Assembly (NCBI RefSeq): GCF_000236905.1
Contig: NC_016527.1
Span: 1-64,000, forward strand
Direction: 5' to 3'
Source of the DNA: Tetrapisispora phaffii CBS 4417
Lineage: Eukaryota > Ascomycota > Saccharomycetes > Saccharomycetales > Saccharomycetaceae
Length of the DNA: 64,000 nt
Position 1 is the stretch's first letter, and each line of letters begins with the position of its first letter. Below are positions 18,148 through 27,517 of this stretch, in pieces. Made by a program: the position numbers and the translations under genes. Below the pieces are notes generated by a model that was not told the origin of the DNA, made no database searches, and was given only the letters and a program-made list of their open reading frames with translations.

Positions 18148-20751
18148 TTAATGTCCAAGCGTATAGATAGCAAATGACCTTTGCAATTGTCTACGGACAC
18201 TAACCTTTTGTGCGTCAACGAAAGAATCAACAACAACCTTAATAGCCCTGTCTAAATCCCAAGATGATACGAATTCGGAGAGTCTCATCTTTGCAAAAGA
18301 TTCTGCAATTCTTAATATCGATTCCAGGTGACGAACAGTGATAGGGAAAGAACCAGTGGTTATACTTTCCCTTCTTAAATCAGCATAAACTCTACTGACT
18401 TTATCCATATCCATTTGATGTAACTTTGGATGAATTTTTGTTCTTGCATAGTGAATATATTTCATTAGGAAATCTTGAGGAATAGGAGATATTTCTTGTT
18501 CTTTCTTTCTTTGTCTCTCTAGTTTCTTTTGGCGTGCAGACAGTTCATGGTTAGGAACTGCATTCTCTTCGTCCATATCATCATTGTCATCATTATCTTC
18601 AGCAATCTCACTATCTGGGTGCGATCTTACATGTGAATTGACAACGAAAGATGCTAATCTTTCATCGGCTTCTTCATCAACTAAATCTCTAACAACACAT
18701 AGAATATCAAATCTTGATAAAATAGGTTCAGTTAAAGTGACGTTTTGTGCCAAAGGAAGAGTAGAATTATATCTACCACCGTTTGGATTTGCAGCAGCAA
18801 TAATTGAACAACGTGCTTGTAAAGTAGTAACAATACCAGCCTTTGAAATAGATATACTTTGTTGTTCCATTGCTTCATGGATAGAAGTACGATCTTGGTC
18901 GTTCATTTTATCGAATTCATCAATCAAACAAACACCTTTGTCAGCTAAAACCAAAGCACCACCTTCTAAAGTCCATTCCTTGGTAATTGGATCTTTTCTA
19001 ACTGAAGCAGTCAAACCAACAGCAGAAGCACCTTGACCAGTAGCAAAAACTGCTCTATTTGCAGTTTTTTCAACATACTTTAAAATTTGAGATTTTGCAG
19101 TACCAGGATCACCTAATAATAATACATTAATATCACCACGAATTGAATGTTTACCGTTGACGTTCTTTGGGACACCACCGAATAATGAGCAGGCGACAGC
19201 AGTTTTTATATCCCTATGACCGTAAATCGATGGAGCAATTGATGAGATAATTTTATCTACAATCTTACGATCTCTTGACATTTTTCTAAATTCACGTTCT
19301 TCTTCTTCAGTCCATTTAAAGACATCTAGCCCTTCTTCGTCACCATCTGTTATATTACCCTCTATTCTTTTTATTGAATTAGCTTCAATATTAGTAGCAA
19401 AAACTGGGAACCCGTTCTTAGCGTTCAGACTACCGTCATAATTATTTTTATATATACCAGTAACCTCTATATCTTCACCTGGCTTTGCTATATCTACCAA
19501 ATCTGCAAGTAAAATAACCTCACGATGTCTAGGTAAACGACCAGCTGGTACAGTACCAGGAGATTCTTGCAAAGTGATTCTTTGATAATTTCTGTATACG
19601 GTTTTTTCACCATTCATGCTAAATGGACCTTTCGATTTACAATTGGTACAAAAAGAAATTTTAATTTCTTCTGTTGAATCTTGAAAAAATGGACCTAAAA
19701 CTATACCACATTTCAAACAGTTGAATTTGACATATTTTAATTGTGGGAAAACGCCTGTTCTTCTAGTTACTACACCTACCACTCGTACCAGTGATCCCAA
19801 ATGGGATTCACGCAATTCTCTTAAATAGTTTATGGCAGGGAAATCAGAAATTCTGACATGGATCTCTGAATGAATTCTTGAATAATCTGGATAATGTAGT
19901 TCAGTAGCTTCCATAGCGACCAGATCAAAAATCTTCAACATTTCGTCTGGACAAGTTGCCAAGAACAATGCCAGAATGGCCTTTGATTCCGATAGATGTC
20001 TATAATTGACCTCCAAGGACTCACTATTGACTTCACCCAGGGTTCTAATACGAGCACCGTAAACGGATCTACCTGTATCGTCTGTGTATTCCAACAAGAA
20101 CAATTTCAACTCCCTTGCAATAGTTCTGGCAACGTTAGGCTGTGTGATCCACTCGGAGTACGACGCGGCCTTGACATTACTCAGGGACTCCAAAGTCAGT
20201 TCTTCAGCCAGAGGGTCCATATCCAAGTCACTCAGCAGGTCATCGTCACTTTTGTTCAGTGACTCATACTGTCTTCTACGTCTACGCCTCTGGATCGGCA
20301 ACCCCATATCGTCCAGTTTCCCTCCGCTCGGATCAGCTTCGTCGTCGTCGTCATCATCAATGTAGGCTCCTTGTCTCAATAACCTATCTCTTTCGTTCAT
20401 CTGCTTGTCAATCATACGTCTCTCACTCAAGGATAGTTCTCGTTGGGACCTGTCGTCGACCTGACGCATATCGTAATGGTCCTTCTCAGCATCAGACCCG
20501 TAGTCTTGCAACATATCGTCTCCCATCAAATCGACCTCGTTCATCTGTTCCTCCAAATCCTCCAAATCTGGTACCTCGTCAATCTCATCGTCTGCACCCT
20601 CCGGGTTCATCATCCCGTCTGGGGCCCCCAGAGGCGACGAGGCCTCTGCATAGCCCCTGGCGCCGCCCAGTTGCGGTGACGAAGGAGGCAGCATGCCATC
20701 CTCGTCCTCATCCTCTTCACGTCTCCTTCTTCTATTATCATTTCCAGACAT
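18148..20751 (-). CDS. MCM2: MCM2-7 replicative helicase subunit Mcm2
   Basis: 867 residues (868 in S. cerevisiae). It is a subunit of the hexameric MCM helicase that licenses origins and unwinds DNA at forks. The acidic, serine-rich N-terminal tail (1-200) holds histone-binding and DDK-target regions and basic RRRR clusters. The zinc motif is CLKCG...CTNCKSKG. The AAA+ core has Walker A GDPGTAKS (about 545-552), Walker B CLIDEFDKM and the arginine-finger motif SRFDILC. The C-terminus ends FAIYTLGH as in S. cerevisiae. Transcription is away from the small ORF and UBR7-like gene, with 115 bp to the ORF's ATG. No Mlu1 box (ACGCGT) is seen in the short 5' region. Confidence 0.98.
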   Translation of the reverse strand: MSGNDNRRRRREEDEDEDGMLPPSSPQLGGARGYAEASSPLGAPDGMMNPEGADDEIDEVPDLEDLEEQMNEVDLMGDDMLQDYGSDAEKDHYDMRQVDDRSQRELSLSERRMIDKQMNERDRLLRQGAYIDDDDDDEADPSGGKLDDMGLPIQRRRRRRQYESLNKSDDDLLSDLDMDPLAEELTLESLSNVKAASYSEWITQPNVARTIARELKLFLLEYTDDTGRSVYGARIRTLGEVNSESLEVNYRHLSESKAILALFLATCPDEMLKIFDLVAMEATELHYPDYSRIHSEIHVRISDFPAINYLRELRESHLGSLVRVVGVVTRRTGVFPQLKYVKFNCLKCGIVLGPFFQDSTEEIKISFCTNCKSKGPFSMNGEKTVYRNYQRITLQESPGTVPAGRLPRHREVILLADLVDIAKPGEDIEVTGIYKNNYDGSLNAKNGFPVFATNIEANSIKRIEGNITDGDEEGLDVFKWTEEEEREFRKMSRDRKIVDKIISSIAPSIYGHRDIKTAVACSLFGGVPKNVNGKHSIRGDINVLLLGDPGTAKSQILKYVEKTANRAVFATGQGASAVGLTASVRKDPITKEWTLEGGALVLADKGVCLIDEFDKMNDQDRTSIHEAMEQQSISISKAGIVTTLQARCSIIAAANPNGGRYNSTLPLAQNVTLTEPILSRFDILCVVRDLVDEEADERLASFVVNSHVRSHPDSEIAEDNDDNDDMDEENAVPNHELSARQKKLERQRKKEQEISPIPQDFLMKYIHYARTKIHPKLHQMDMDKVSRVYADLRRESITTGSFPITVRHLESILRIAESFAKMRLSEFVSSWDLDRAIKVVVDSFVDAQKVSVRRQLQRSFAIYTLGH

Positions 20752-20866
20752 CGCAGCAACAGTTCAATTTCGCACCGACTTGACTTATCGTTGTCCTTGC
20801 ACGGAGAGAACAACTCTAAAACAAACAACTAAAAGCACAATAGACACTCTCAAATACAACGCTTAG

Positions 20867-21211
20867 ATGCTCTCTACAACTTATACCTCCTCTTCAACAA
20901 GAACTTACAGTTTACAAAAGTTCTTCATCTTAAGAAACTGTTTCATGGTTCTTTCAGTTTTCCAAAATCTTGAAATTTCGATCCCAATGCGGTCATTGCC
21001 CCAATTAGGAAATGTAATTGTGTATGCCCAAAATAGGTATGATCACTTCATACGGAAAACATGCATTGGCTTGTTTAAAGGCTCCAAGGAAACCGTTTCC
21101 ACAGCAACTATGCCAGTGGTTCCACTGATGAGTATATCAGAGAGGGTTGGTGGGTTGTCTGAGGTTGCTGAGGTTCTGTGCAATGCTCCCAAGGACTATC
21201 CAGAGCTTTGA
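20867..21211 (+). CDS. Possible small protein with mitochondrial-like N-terminus, abutting the UBR7-like gene
   Basis: A 114-codon ORF with plausible yeast codon use. The N-terminus is rich in Ser/Thr/Arg and lacks acidic residues (MLSTTYTSSSTRTYSLQKFF), like a mitochondrial presequence; the body includes YAQNRYDHFIRK and SKETVSTATMPVVPL. I recognise no family. Its TGA (21209-21211) is one base before the ATG of the UBR7-like gene (21213), so if real the two would form an unusually tight tandem pair with the downstream promoter inside this ORF. It may equally be a chance frame in a divergent promoter. It is not an obvious frameshifted extension of the UBR7-like protein, because that gene's own start fits its family. 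Confidence 0.4.
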   Translation: MLSTTYTSSSTRTYSLQKFFILRNCFMVLSVFQNLEISIPMRSLPQLGNVIVYAQNRYDHFIRKTCIGLFKGSKETVSTATMPVVPLMSISERVGGLSEVAEVLCNAPKDYPEL

Positions 21212-21212
21212 A

Positions 21213-22352
21213 ATGAATGAGCTTAGTGCCAGCGAGTACTTGGAAGAACAAGAACGGTTACAAGATGAGGCACGTAATGCGATGCCTTGGGAACCGAATA
21301 CGTGTACTTACGAGTTGGGGGCTCTTAGACAGCAATTGTATGCCTGCAGGGACCATGGAGACATTGGTATCTGCTATTCCTGCTCCATCCAGTGCCATAC
21401 GAGTTGTGATTTGGTGGAATTGTTTACCAAGAGGCACTTCACGTGCGATTGTGGGACTGAACGTGATCAAAGGGGGCTTGCACAGGCTATTGATGACGAA
21501 GATGGTAATAAAAATGGGGAGGTCTATTTTTGTAGTCTGAGGAAGAATAGGGAGAAAGATATAGCCTCTGGAGACAACGTTTACGGCCATAATTTTAAAG
21601 GTTTGTTTTGTGACTGTGCGACAGAGTACGACCCGGATTCAGACGCTGTTATGTTGCAGTGCGTTGCTGGGTTGGAGTGTGACGAGGACTGGTACCACGA
21701 TTACTGTATCATGAATGTGGACCCTGCAGATGCCAAGCGCAGCGCTGCCGATGCAGACGATTCCGGCGCCGAGAACGTTCTCGACGGGTTTCCAGACGTC
21801 GACAGTTTCGACTCTTATATCTGTTGGAAGTGTATAGCAAAGAACGAATGGTTCTTCAACCAGTTGATTACATCACAGGGCTCAGAAGATTTCATTGCGC
21901 ATAAATTACCTCGCTGTCCCCCAGTTAGCATTCCAAGCTCGTCTTCTTTGAATAAGAACGGTAAAAGAACAAGAGAGGACCACATGGATGTGGACTATAG
22001 TTTATTTTTGAAAGAAGGGTATTCATCTGCTTTGGCAAAGTTGAAAGACTCCTGCGAGATAGATAGCAAACTACGTTCTTTTCTGACATACAAGGTGCCT
22101 TTTTTAATAGAAGAGGTTCCAGTATACGAACAACATGAGGACGCAACTTTGGAGACCGATGTTTATGATGTAGCAATGAACTCCATCGGATCAAATTTAC
22201 AACATGAGCCTACCGTTAATACGATTATAGCATTACAGCAACTGAAAGCAAAGCTAGGTAACTTTTTTAAGACTTTTGTTGACAAGAAAGATATAGTAAA
22301 AGAAGAGGATATTAGGGAGTTTTTCAATAAACAAAAAGAAGATAGTTTTTAA
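21213..22352 (+). CDS. UBR-box E3 ligase, UBR7/Mlo2 family
   Basis: 379 residues from the ATG at 21213 (MNELSASEYLEEQERL), chosen because UBR7-type proteins begin just before such an acidic EYL..E helix; upstream in-frame ATG (21183) and TTG starts add nothing family-like. Residues about 28-90 form the UBR zinc box (CTYELGALRQQLYACRDHG, ICYSCSIQCHTSCD, HFTCDCGT). Residues about 130-215 form a PHD-like zinc module (LFCDCATEYDPDSDAVMLQC, CDEDWYHDYC, CWKCIAKN). Metazoan UBR7 is reported as a histone H2B ubiquitin ligase; S. pombe has mlo2. I know of no S. cerevisiae member, yet here it sits between MCM2 and PIM1, which are neighbours in S. cerevisiae. The target in yeast is unknown. Confidence 0.85.
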   Translation: MNELSASEYLEEQERLQDEARNAMPWEPNTCTYELGALRQQLYACRDHGDIGICYSCSIQCHTSCDLVELFTKRHFTCDCGTERDQRGLAQAIDDEDGNKNGEVYFCSLRKNREKDIASGDNVYGHNFKGLFCDCATEYDPDSDAVMLQCVAGLECDEDWYHDYCIMNVDPADAKRSAADADDSGAENVLDGFPDVDSFDSYICWKCIAKNEWFFNQLITSQGSEDFIAHKLPRCPPVSIPSSSSLNKNGKRTREDHMDVDYSLFLKEGYSSALAKLKDSCEIDSKLRSFLTYKVPFLIEEVPVYEQHEDATLETDVYDVAMNSIGSNLQHEPTVNTIIALQQLKAKLGNFFKTFVDKKDIVKEEDIREFFNKQKEDSF

Positions 22353-22456
22353 TATTACTAGAAACGTTTCTATGGAAGTGCATTGGGTTTCGATACTTAG
22401 CTTATTCGAAAATTAGTTAAATTTTAGTTTTTAGATTACAGCATTTATGTATTATT

Positions 22457-22464
22457 TATTTACA
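22457..22464 (-). promoter_or_regulatory. Candidate Puf3-type element in the PIM1 3' region
   Basis: On the PIM1 sense strand this reads TGTAAATA, the Puf3 core, 87-94 nt after the stop codon. The preferred C two bases upstream is absent (AC precedes). Puf3 binds mRNAs of many mitochondrial proteins, so the position suits PIM1, but an AT-rich 3' UTR could contain the octamer by chance. Confidence 0.25.
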
Positions 22465-22550
22465 GTGGGATTTTAATAAATTCATTTGGTTATTGGATCC
22501 AGTTATAAAAGTAGCAAATAGCATATTAATCAATATCTATCGTACCTCAA

Positions 22551-25500
22551 TTATTCCTTCTCCTTCTTGGCATCAATTTTTTCAAATTGAGATTTCCAAA
22601 CCTCATTTCCTTCTTTTTCAGTTACTGAAGGAAATAAAACTTCGAATACATCTTCATACCAATCAGCAGCAACTGGAGTTAGTCCATCTTTAACATAATC
22701 AGGCAATTCTTCCCAATCATTCATGTTATCTTTAGGGAAAATAACCGTCTTTGCACCTGATCTTTTAGCAGCAACTGTCTTTTCTCTTAATCCACCAATA
22801 CGTAGAATCTTACCAGTTAAAGTTAGCTCACCTGTCATCGCTATTGTTGGTTCAACAGGTTTATTTAAAGCCAATGATAGGAACGACGAGGCCATTGTTA
22901 CACCAGCAGATGGGCCATCCTTAGGTGTTGCACCTTCAGGACAATGTAAATGAATCGAAGCTTTCTCAAAAAATCTATTTTCAGGGAATTTTTGTGCTAA
23001 ATGCATTTTTGCAAATGAATATGCTAAACGAGAGGACTCCTTCATCACATCACCCAATTGTCCAGTACGCTCTAAACTAGATTGTTTACAACGTTCTAAA
23101 GGTTGTTCTAATACTGATTCTACATATAATGAGCAACCTCCCATACTTGTCCAGGCTAATCCCATAATTACACCAGGAGAAGGTTGCTCGTATATTCTAT
23201 CAGTTGTAAACACAGGAGCTCCAACATAATCCTTCAAGTTATCCTCATCAACCACAATCTTAATCTCTTTAGGGACATCCAATGGCTTTTCCTCCAATGC
23301 AGCTTGAGAATTCTTTCCTTTATTAACTTTCTTTTCTGATACTTGAGATTCCTTATTTGAATTATCAGTTTCGGCACTCTGATTACCAGTTGCCGATGGC
23401 GTTTCTGCTGAACCAAGTGATTTAACAACATTTAAAGCAGCTTTACGATAAATCTTTTCGATATGTTTTTTCAAATTTCTAACACCACTCTCCCTACAAT
23501 AATGTTTCATTAATGATGAAATGGCATCTTTTGTTAAAGTGATATCGGTAAATTCCAATCCTGCAGATTTCTTTGCAGCCGGAGCTAAATATTGCTCAAC
23601 AATTTTGATTTTTTCTTCAGCAACATAACCTGATAGTTCAATAACTTCCATACGATCTAATAAAGGACGAGGAATAGTATCTAGTGTATTAGCGGTGCAG
23701 ACAAATAGGACTTTAGAAAGATCAATTGGTATATCTAGATAATTATCCAAAAAGCTACTGTTTTGTTCTGGATCCAAAACTTCCAACAAGGCAGATGATG
23801 GATCTCCATGAATACCACCGTGGCCGATTTTATCGATTTCATCTATTAAAATTAAAGGGTTCTGTGTTTCAGTTTTTTTCAAAGCCTGTATTATTCTACC
23901 TGGTAATGCACCAATATATGTTCTTCTATGACCTTTGATCTCTGCAACATCTGTCATACCACCTACTGAGAATCTAAAAAATTGCCTATTTAATGAACGA
24001 GCAATAGATTTACCAATAGAAGTTTTACCAACACCTGGTGGTCCGACAAAACATATTATTTTCCCGTTAACTTTACCTAATAATTTTCCGACAGCAATAA
24101 ACTCTAAAATACGATCTTTGACATCTTTCATACCGTAATGGTCTTCATCAAGTATAGTTCTTGCAGATGATATAGAATATTGGTCTTTAGAGTTTATTCC
24201 CCAGGGTAAAGAGACAATCCAATCTAAGTAATTTCTAATAACACCAAATTCAGACATTGAAGTTTCCAATGTTGATAACTTTGTTATTTCATCATCAAAT
24301 ATTTTTTGAACTGCATCTGGTAACGTTAATTTTTCTACTTTCTCCTTGAATGAATCAATTAATTTGTCACGGCCGTTATCTATACCAAGTTCTCTCTTAA
24401 TACCCTTTAATTGTTCCATCAAATAATATTCCCTTTGTCTTTTCTGAATTTTAGTCTCAACATCTTTTGAAATCTTATTCTGTAATTCAGCATTCATTAA
24501 TTCTTTCTTTAATATTAACAATGACTTCTCTAAACGATGTTCGATGTTGGAAGATTCTAAAATCAGTTGCAGTTCCTTTTCTTCACCGGCAGATACTGCT
24601 GCAGCAAAATCAGCTAATCTAGCAGGTTCTTCGAATATATTTGTAGTAGCAGATTGAATGGAAGCTGAAAATGTGGCAATCTGTTCTCTAAACATAGTAT
24701 TCAATTGTGATATCTCCTTGAAAACTTTTAAAATTTCTGAAGTCAATGCATTAATTACTGGCGATTTCCTATCAAATACTTCATCTTCTATATTTGATAC
24801 GTTTACTAAGGAAACATTATAATTTTTTAAAAAGTCTGTTGGATTAGTAACTTCTTCATCTAAATCATCATTATCCTCATCAGGGACTAATTCACTTTCA
24901 TCGAGGGGTTTTTTATCAACTGATCCGGATTGTATATCACTTACCATTTCACTATGAATTTCTGTACTATGATCGACACCAGTATCAATTTTCTTTAACG
25001 TGTTGGCGTTAGCATCAGTGACTTTGCTAATTTGAGTATTTTCTGACACATTCTTATTCGGTGGAATTAGTTCATCAATAACAATTCTTCTATGAGGATA
25101 GATTAGAGCAGTCATTGTCTCAGCTCCAGTTTGTTCATCTTTTGACGGAAAAGTACTGGTGATTTGAGCAAACACACCCACTTTGTAAACATCATCTAGA
25201 TTATCAATCACATCTGTGTCTAGTTTTGAATCTTTCAACATGAATGCACCGATATACGGTTGTTGGCGTTCTAACATTTCCTTAATTACTTTCATCACCC
25301 TTTCATCAGAAATGACAACCGCTTTATAGAATCCTGGAAACAAAGGACGTTTCGAGATAGGCAATGCTAGCATTTGTGGATACAATTTTGGTATGCCATT
25401 CATCTTTGTTGCACTATTATTTGGAACATCGCCATCACCGTTACTGTCATTTCCATTATTTGAAGGAGGGACAGAGGAACTTCCACCAGTGGAAGATATC

Positions 25501-25937
25501 GAGGCTTTGCCATCCGTAGCATTTCCATTTTTAAGCGGTTCAGAAACAGGAGTGCTATCATTTTCAACTGGTTTATCAGAATCGATGTCTTCTTCATTTT
25601 TCTCAACTGTCTCTGTTGAGTCTTCATTCGGTAACGGTTCATTTTTAGTTGGTGGATTCTTAGCTGCTTTTTCGATCAATCCATTTAACCACTGAGTCTC
25701 CAAAGTTTTCAATTCATTTTGCAAACGATAATCTTTGGATTGTTTTTGAAATTGCTCCCAATCAGATTGTTCATTGTTTATAATATTTCTATCATTCAAA
25801 GTGGTACCAACGCCATTAGTAATCGTGGTACTTGCGTACCTTGTTGTGGTGCGACTTCCTTGAAAGGCAGCTCTAGCCAATACTTTCGAGTTCCACTTAC
25901 TGGCACTCAACATTCGTGTTCCTCTTGCATTCAACAT
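22551..25937 (-). CDS. PIM1: Mitochondrial ATP-dependent Lon protease
   Basis: 1128 residues (1133 in S. cerevisiae). It is the matrix AAA+ serine protease that degrades misfolded and oxidised proteins and supports mitochondrial DNA maintenance. Residues 1-40 look like a presequence (basic, Ser/Thr-rich, no acidic residues), followed by a low-complexity acidic linker and the Lon N-domain (about 180-480). The ATPase has Walker A GPPGVGKTS and Walker B LILIDEIDK. The protease domain has catalytic Ser at about 1010 in PKDGPSAGVT and the dyad Lys about 43 residues later in IGGLREK. The yeast-specific acidic insertion between ATPase and protease is present. It ends close to the convergent UBR7-like gene (198 bp). 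Confidence 0.97.
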   Translation of the reverse strand: MLNARGTRMLSASKWNSKVLARAAFQGSRTTTRYASTTITNGVGTTLNDRNIINNEQSDWEQFQKQSKDYRLQNELKTLETQWLNGLIEKAAKNPPTKNEPLPNEDSTETVEKNEEDIDSDKPVENDSTPVSEPLKNGNATDGKASISSTGGSSSVPPSNNGNDSNGDGDVPNNSATKMNGIPKLYPQMLALPISKRPLFPGFYKAVVISDERVMKVIKEMLERQQPYIGAFMLKDSKLDTDVIDNLDDVYKVGVFAQITSTFPSKDEQTGAETMTALIYPHRRIVIDELIPPNKNVSENTQISKVTDANANTLKKIDTGVDHSTEIHSEMVSDIQSGSVDKKPLDESELVPDEDNDDLDEEVTNPTDFLKNYNVSLVNVSNIEDEVFDRKSPVINALTSEILKVFKEISQLNTMFREQIATFSASIQSATTNIFEEPARLADFAAAVSAGEEKELQLILESSNIEHRLEKSLLILKKELMNAELQNKISKDVETKIQKRQREYYLMEQLKGIKRELGIDNGRDKLIDSFKEKVEKLTLPDAVQKIFDDEITKLSTLETSMSEFGVIRNYLDWIVSLPWGINSKDQYSISSARTILDEDHYGMKDVKDRILEFIAVGKLLGKVNGKIICFVGPPGVGKTSIGKSIARSLNRQFFRFSVGGMTDVAEIKGHRRTYIGALPGRIIQALKKTETQNPLILIDEIDKIGHGGIHGDPSSALLEVLDPEQNSSFLDNYLDIPIDLSKVLFVCTANTLDTIPRPLLDRMEVIELSGYVAEEKIKIVEQYLAPAAKKSAGLEFTDITLTKDAISSLMKHYCRESGVRNLKKHIEKIYRKAALNVVKSLGSAETPSATGNQSAETDNSNKESQVSEKKVNKGKNSQAALEEKPLDVPKEIKIVVDEDNLKDYVGAPVFTTDRIYEQPSPGVIMGLAWTSMGGCSLYVESVLEQPLERCKQSSLERTGQLGDVMKESSRLAYSFAKMHLAQKFPENRFFEKASIHLHCPEGATPKDGPSAGVTMASSFLSLALNKPVEPTIAMTGELTLTGKILRIGGLREKTVAAKRSGAKTVIFPKDNMNDWEELPDYVKDGLTPVAADWYEDVFEVLFPSVTEKEGNEVWKSQFEKIDAKKEKE

Positions 25938-26481
25938 CGTGAGATTATGTTAATATGCTCCCTTGAAATAGAAAAGGGGGGAGCTTCAATAGAAAATCTA
26001 CTTTGTGTGTCGGTCTCTCTCTTTATTAGCAACTGCAATATACGTCCTGTTTTTGCTGTTGCTGATTTCTGTTCGTTTCCTAGACTTCTGCTTACAATAA
26101 ACTACCAAGCAAACTATCGAACAATCAATAGTCCAATGGTCGACTCACCTTACACAACTCTTTAACCAACAACTAATTATCCTCTTAAAAGTGTTAATCA
26201 ACTTGTTAGTTTGCCACTTTAATATGGGAAGCGTTCCTAATAACGCGTGTGATGTAGGCAACGATGAGCATTAAGGCCTTAAGACTAAACCAATGGGCAT
26301 TGAATTAGTTAATTATATATATACTTATATGAATATAGAAAGGGGATATATGATCTATTTACAATTGGAATCAATATAGTGTTCGTGCTTGTGCATGTGT
26401 GTAATATGGTATTTTGTAGTTTCCGAGTGGGTTTCCTTATAAGATTCTACACCAATGACTTTTGAGGTCGGGATATTGCTT
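25938..26481. other. PIM1 promoter and HAP3 3' region
   Basis: 544 bp between the PIM1 start and the HAP3 stop, both on the minus strand. It contains an ACGCGT hexamer at 26243-26248, without evidence that it acts on PIM1. No further gene seen. Confidence 0.4.
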
Positions 26482-27060
26482 TCAGTAGCCATCGCTGGTG
26501 GGCTGATTGTCCTTCACTATCTCCAATGCATCTTCGTCGTTGTTATATATACTCTCGTTATCATCATCACTGTTGTTCTGCGTGGATGACTGCTGTTCTA
26601 ATTGATTTCTCAGCGTCAACTGTTGTCGGTATTTTGCCAAGTAAATTTTTAATACCTCTGCGTAGTTCTCGAACCCCAGGGCATGCAAAGATATCAGAAT
26701 ATCCTCACCATTGATCGTCTTTCGCTTATCGGAAGAGCACCTGTCACTTGCCTCGCTTGTCACAAAGGAGATAAACTCACTAACGCATTCTTGCATACAC
26801 TCTTTGGCATCTTTTGAAATCTTGGCGTTCATTGGCAAAGCATTCTTCATCAGCTTCGATACATTGTTGATGGGTAACCATCGGTCCTGCTCTCGCAATT
26901 CAGATATAAACTGGTTCTTCCTGCTCTCCTCANNNNNNNNNNNNNNNNNNNNNNNNNNNNNNNNNNNNNNNNNNNNNNNNNNNNNNNNNNNNNNNNNNNN
27001 NNNTCCTCCATTGGACGCACCAGGACCACCAGAAGGTGCAAAAGTAACATTCCCATTCAT
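26482..27060 (-). CDS. HAP3: CCAAT-binding factor subunit Hap3 (NF-YB), with an assembly gap
   Basis: Histone-fold subunit of the Hap2/3/4/5 activator of respiratory genes. The conserved core is complete: [60 protein letters not shown] and [17 protein letters not shown] run of 71 Ns (26933-27003) falls in the N-terminal tail, between a Gly/Pro/Ser-rich start ([19 protein letters not shown]) and [12 protein letters not shown], so true length and sequence there are unknown. The visible reading frame stays open on both sides. The C-terminal tail, rich in Asn/Asp/Gln, is longer than in S. cerevisiae (144 residues in total there). The gene is divergent from RFT1, as YBL021C is from YBL020W. Confidence 0.95.
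   Translation of the reverse strand: MNGNVTFAPSGGPGASNGGXXXXXXXXXXXXXXXXXXXXXXXXEESRKNQFISELREQDRWLPINNVSKLMKNALPMNAKISKDAKECMQECVSEFISFVTSEASDRCSSDKRKTINGEDILISLHALGFENYAEVLKIYLAKYRQQLTLRNQLEQQSSTQNNSDDDNESIYNNDEDALEIVKDNQPTSDGY
26933..27003. other. Assembly gap (71 N)
   Basis: An unsequenced stretch inside the HAP3 coding region. Flanks encode Gly/Asn-rich and polar tail sequence, so a collapsed low-complexity repeat is the likely cause. Confidence 0.95.
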
Positions 27061-27517
27061 AGCGAGCGCAGTGTGTGCGTGTGTGTATTCAACGAAATTC
27101 AGTACTTCAAGAACTGTTTCAACAAATATAGGATGTCTCTGTAGCCCTTCAACCTGTTGCAGAGATCTTCATGACTCGACCACACACCATTTTCACAACT
27201 TTTAAAAATACTGTCCTTAAAATAACAAGTTTCACTTTCCCATTTACAGCGTTAAGCTCCGAAGAGCCAAGCGGGCATCGATATCTCAAAATTAAAAGTG
27301 AAGATTACTACATTTAAAGACAGATAATTAACTTGAATTATATTGCTCTTTAGTTGACTATTGGTTGCAAAGCGTCACCTAAACAGAACCTGGTGTGTCG
27401 ACCTGCATTGTGTATTGGTTTTTTGATCTTTAGGTTGTTTCGTTTGCATTTCATTAAGCACTAAGGACAGTAAATTTTGATCAGTAGACACCTGAGCTGT
27501 TTCTTAGAGAGTACGAC
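27061..27517. other. Divergent promoter region of HAP3 and RFT1
   Basis: 457 bp with no gene of its own. A GT-rich patch lies next to the HAP3 start (27065-27085). Confidence 0.4.

Noticed and set aside
18584..19036. 150-codon ORF antisense to MCM2
   Set aside because: Complement of highly conserved MCM2 coding sequence; mirrored codon bias only.
20259..20783. 174-codon ORF antisense to the MCM2 N-terminus
   Set aside because: Arises opposite acidic, GC-richer MCM2 codons; Arg/Pro/Ser-biased product without a recognisable domain.
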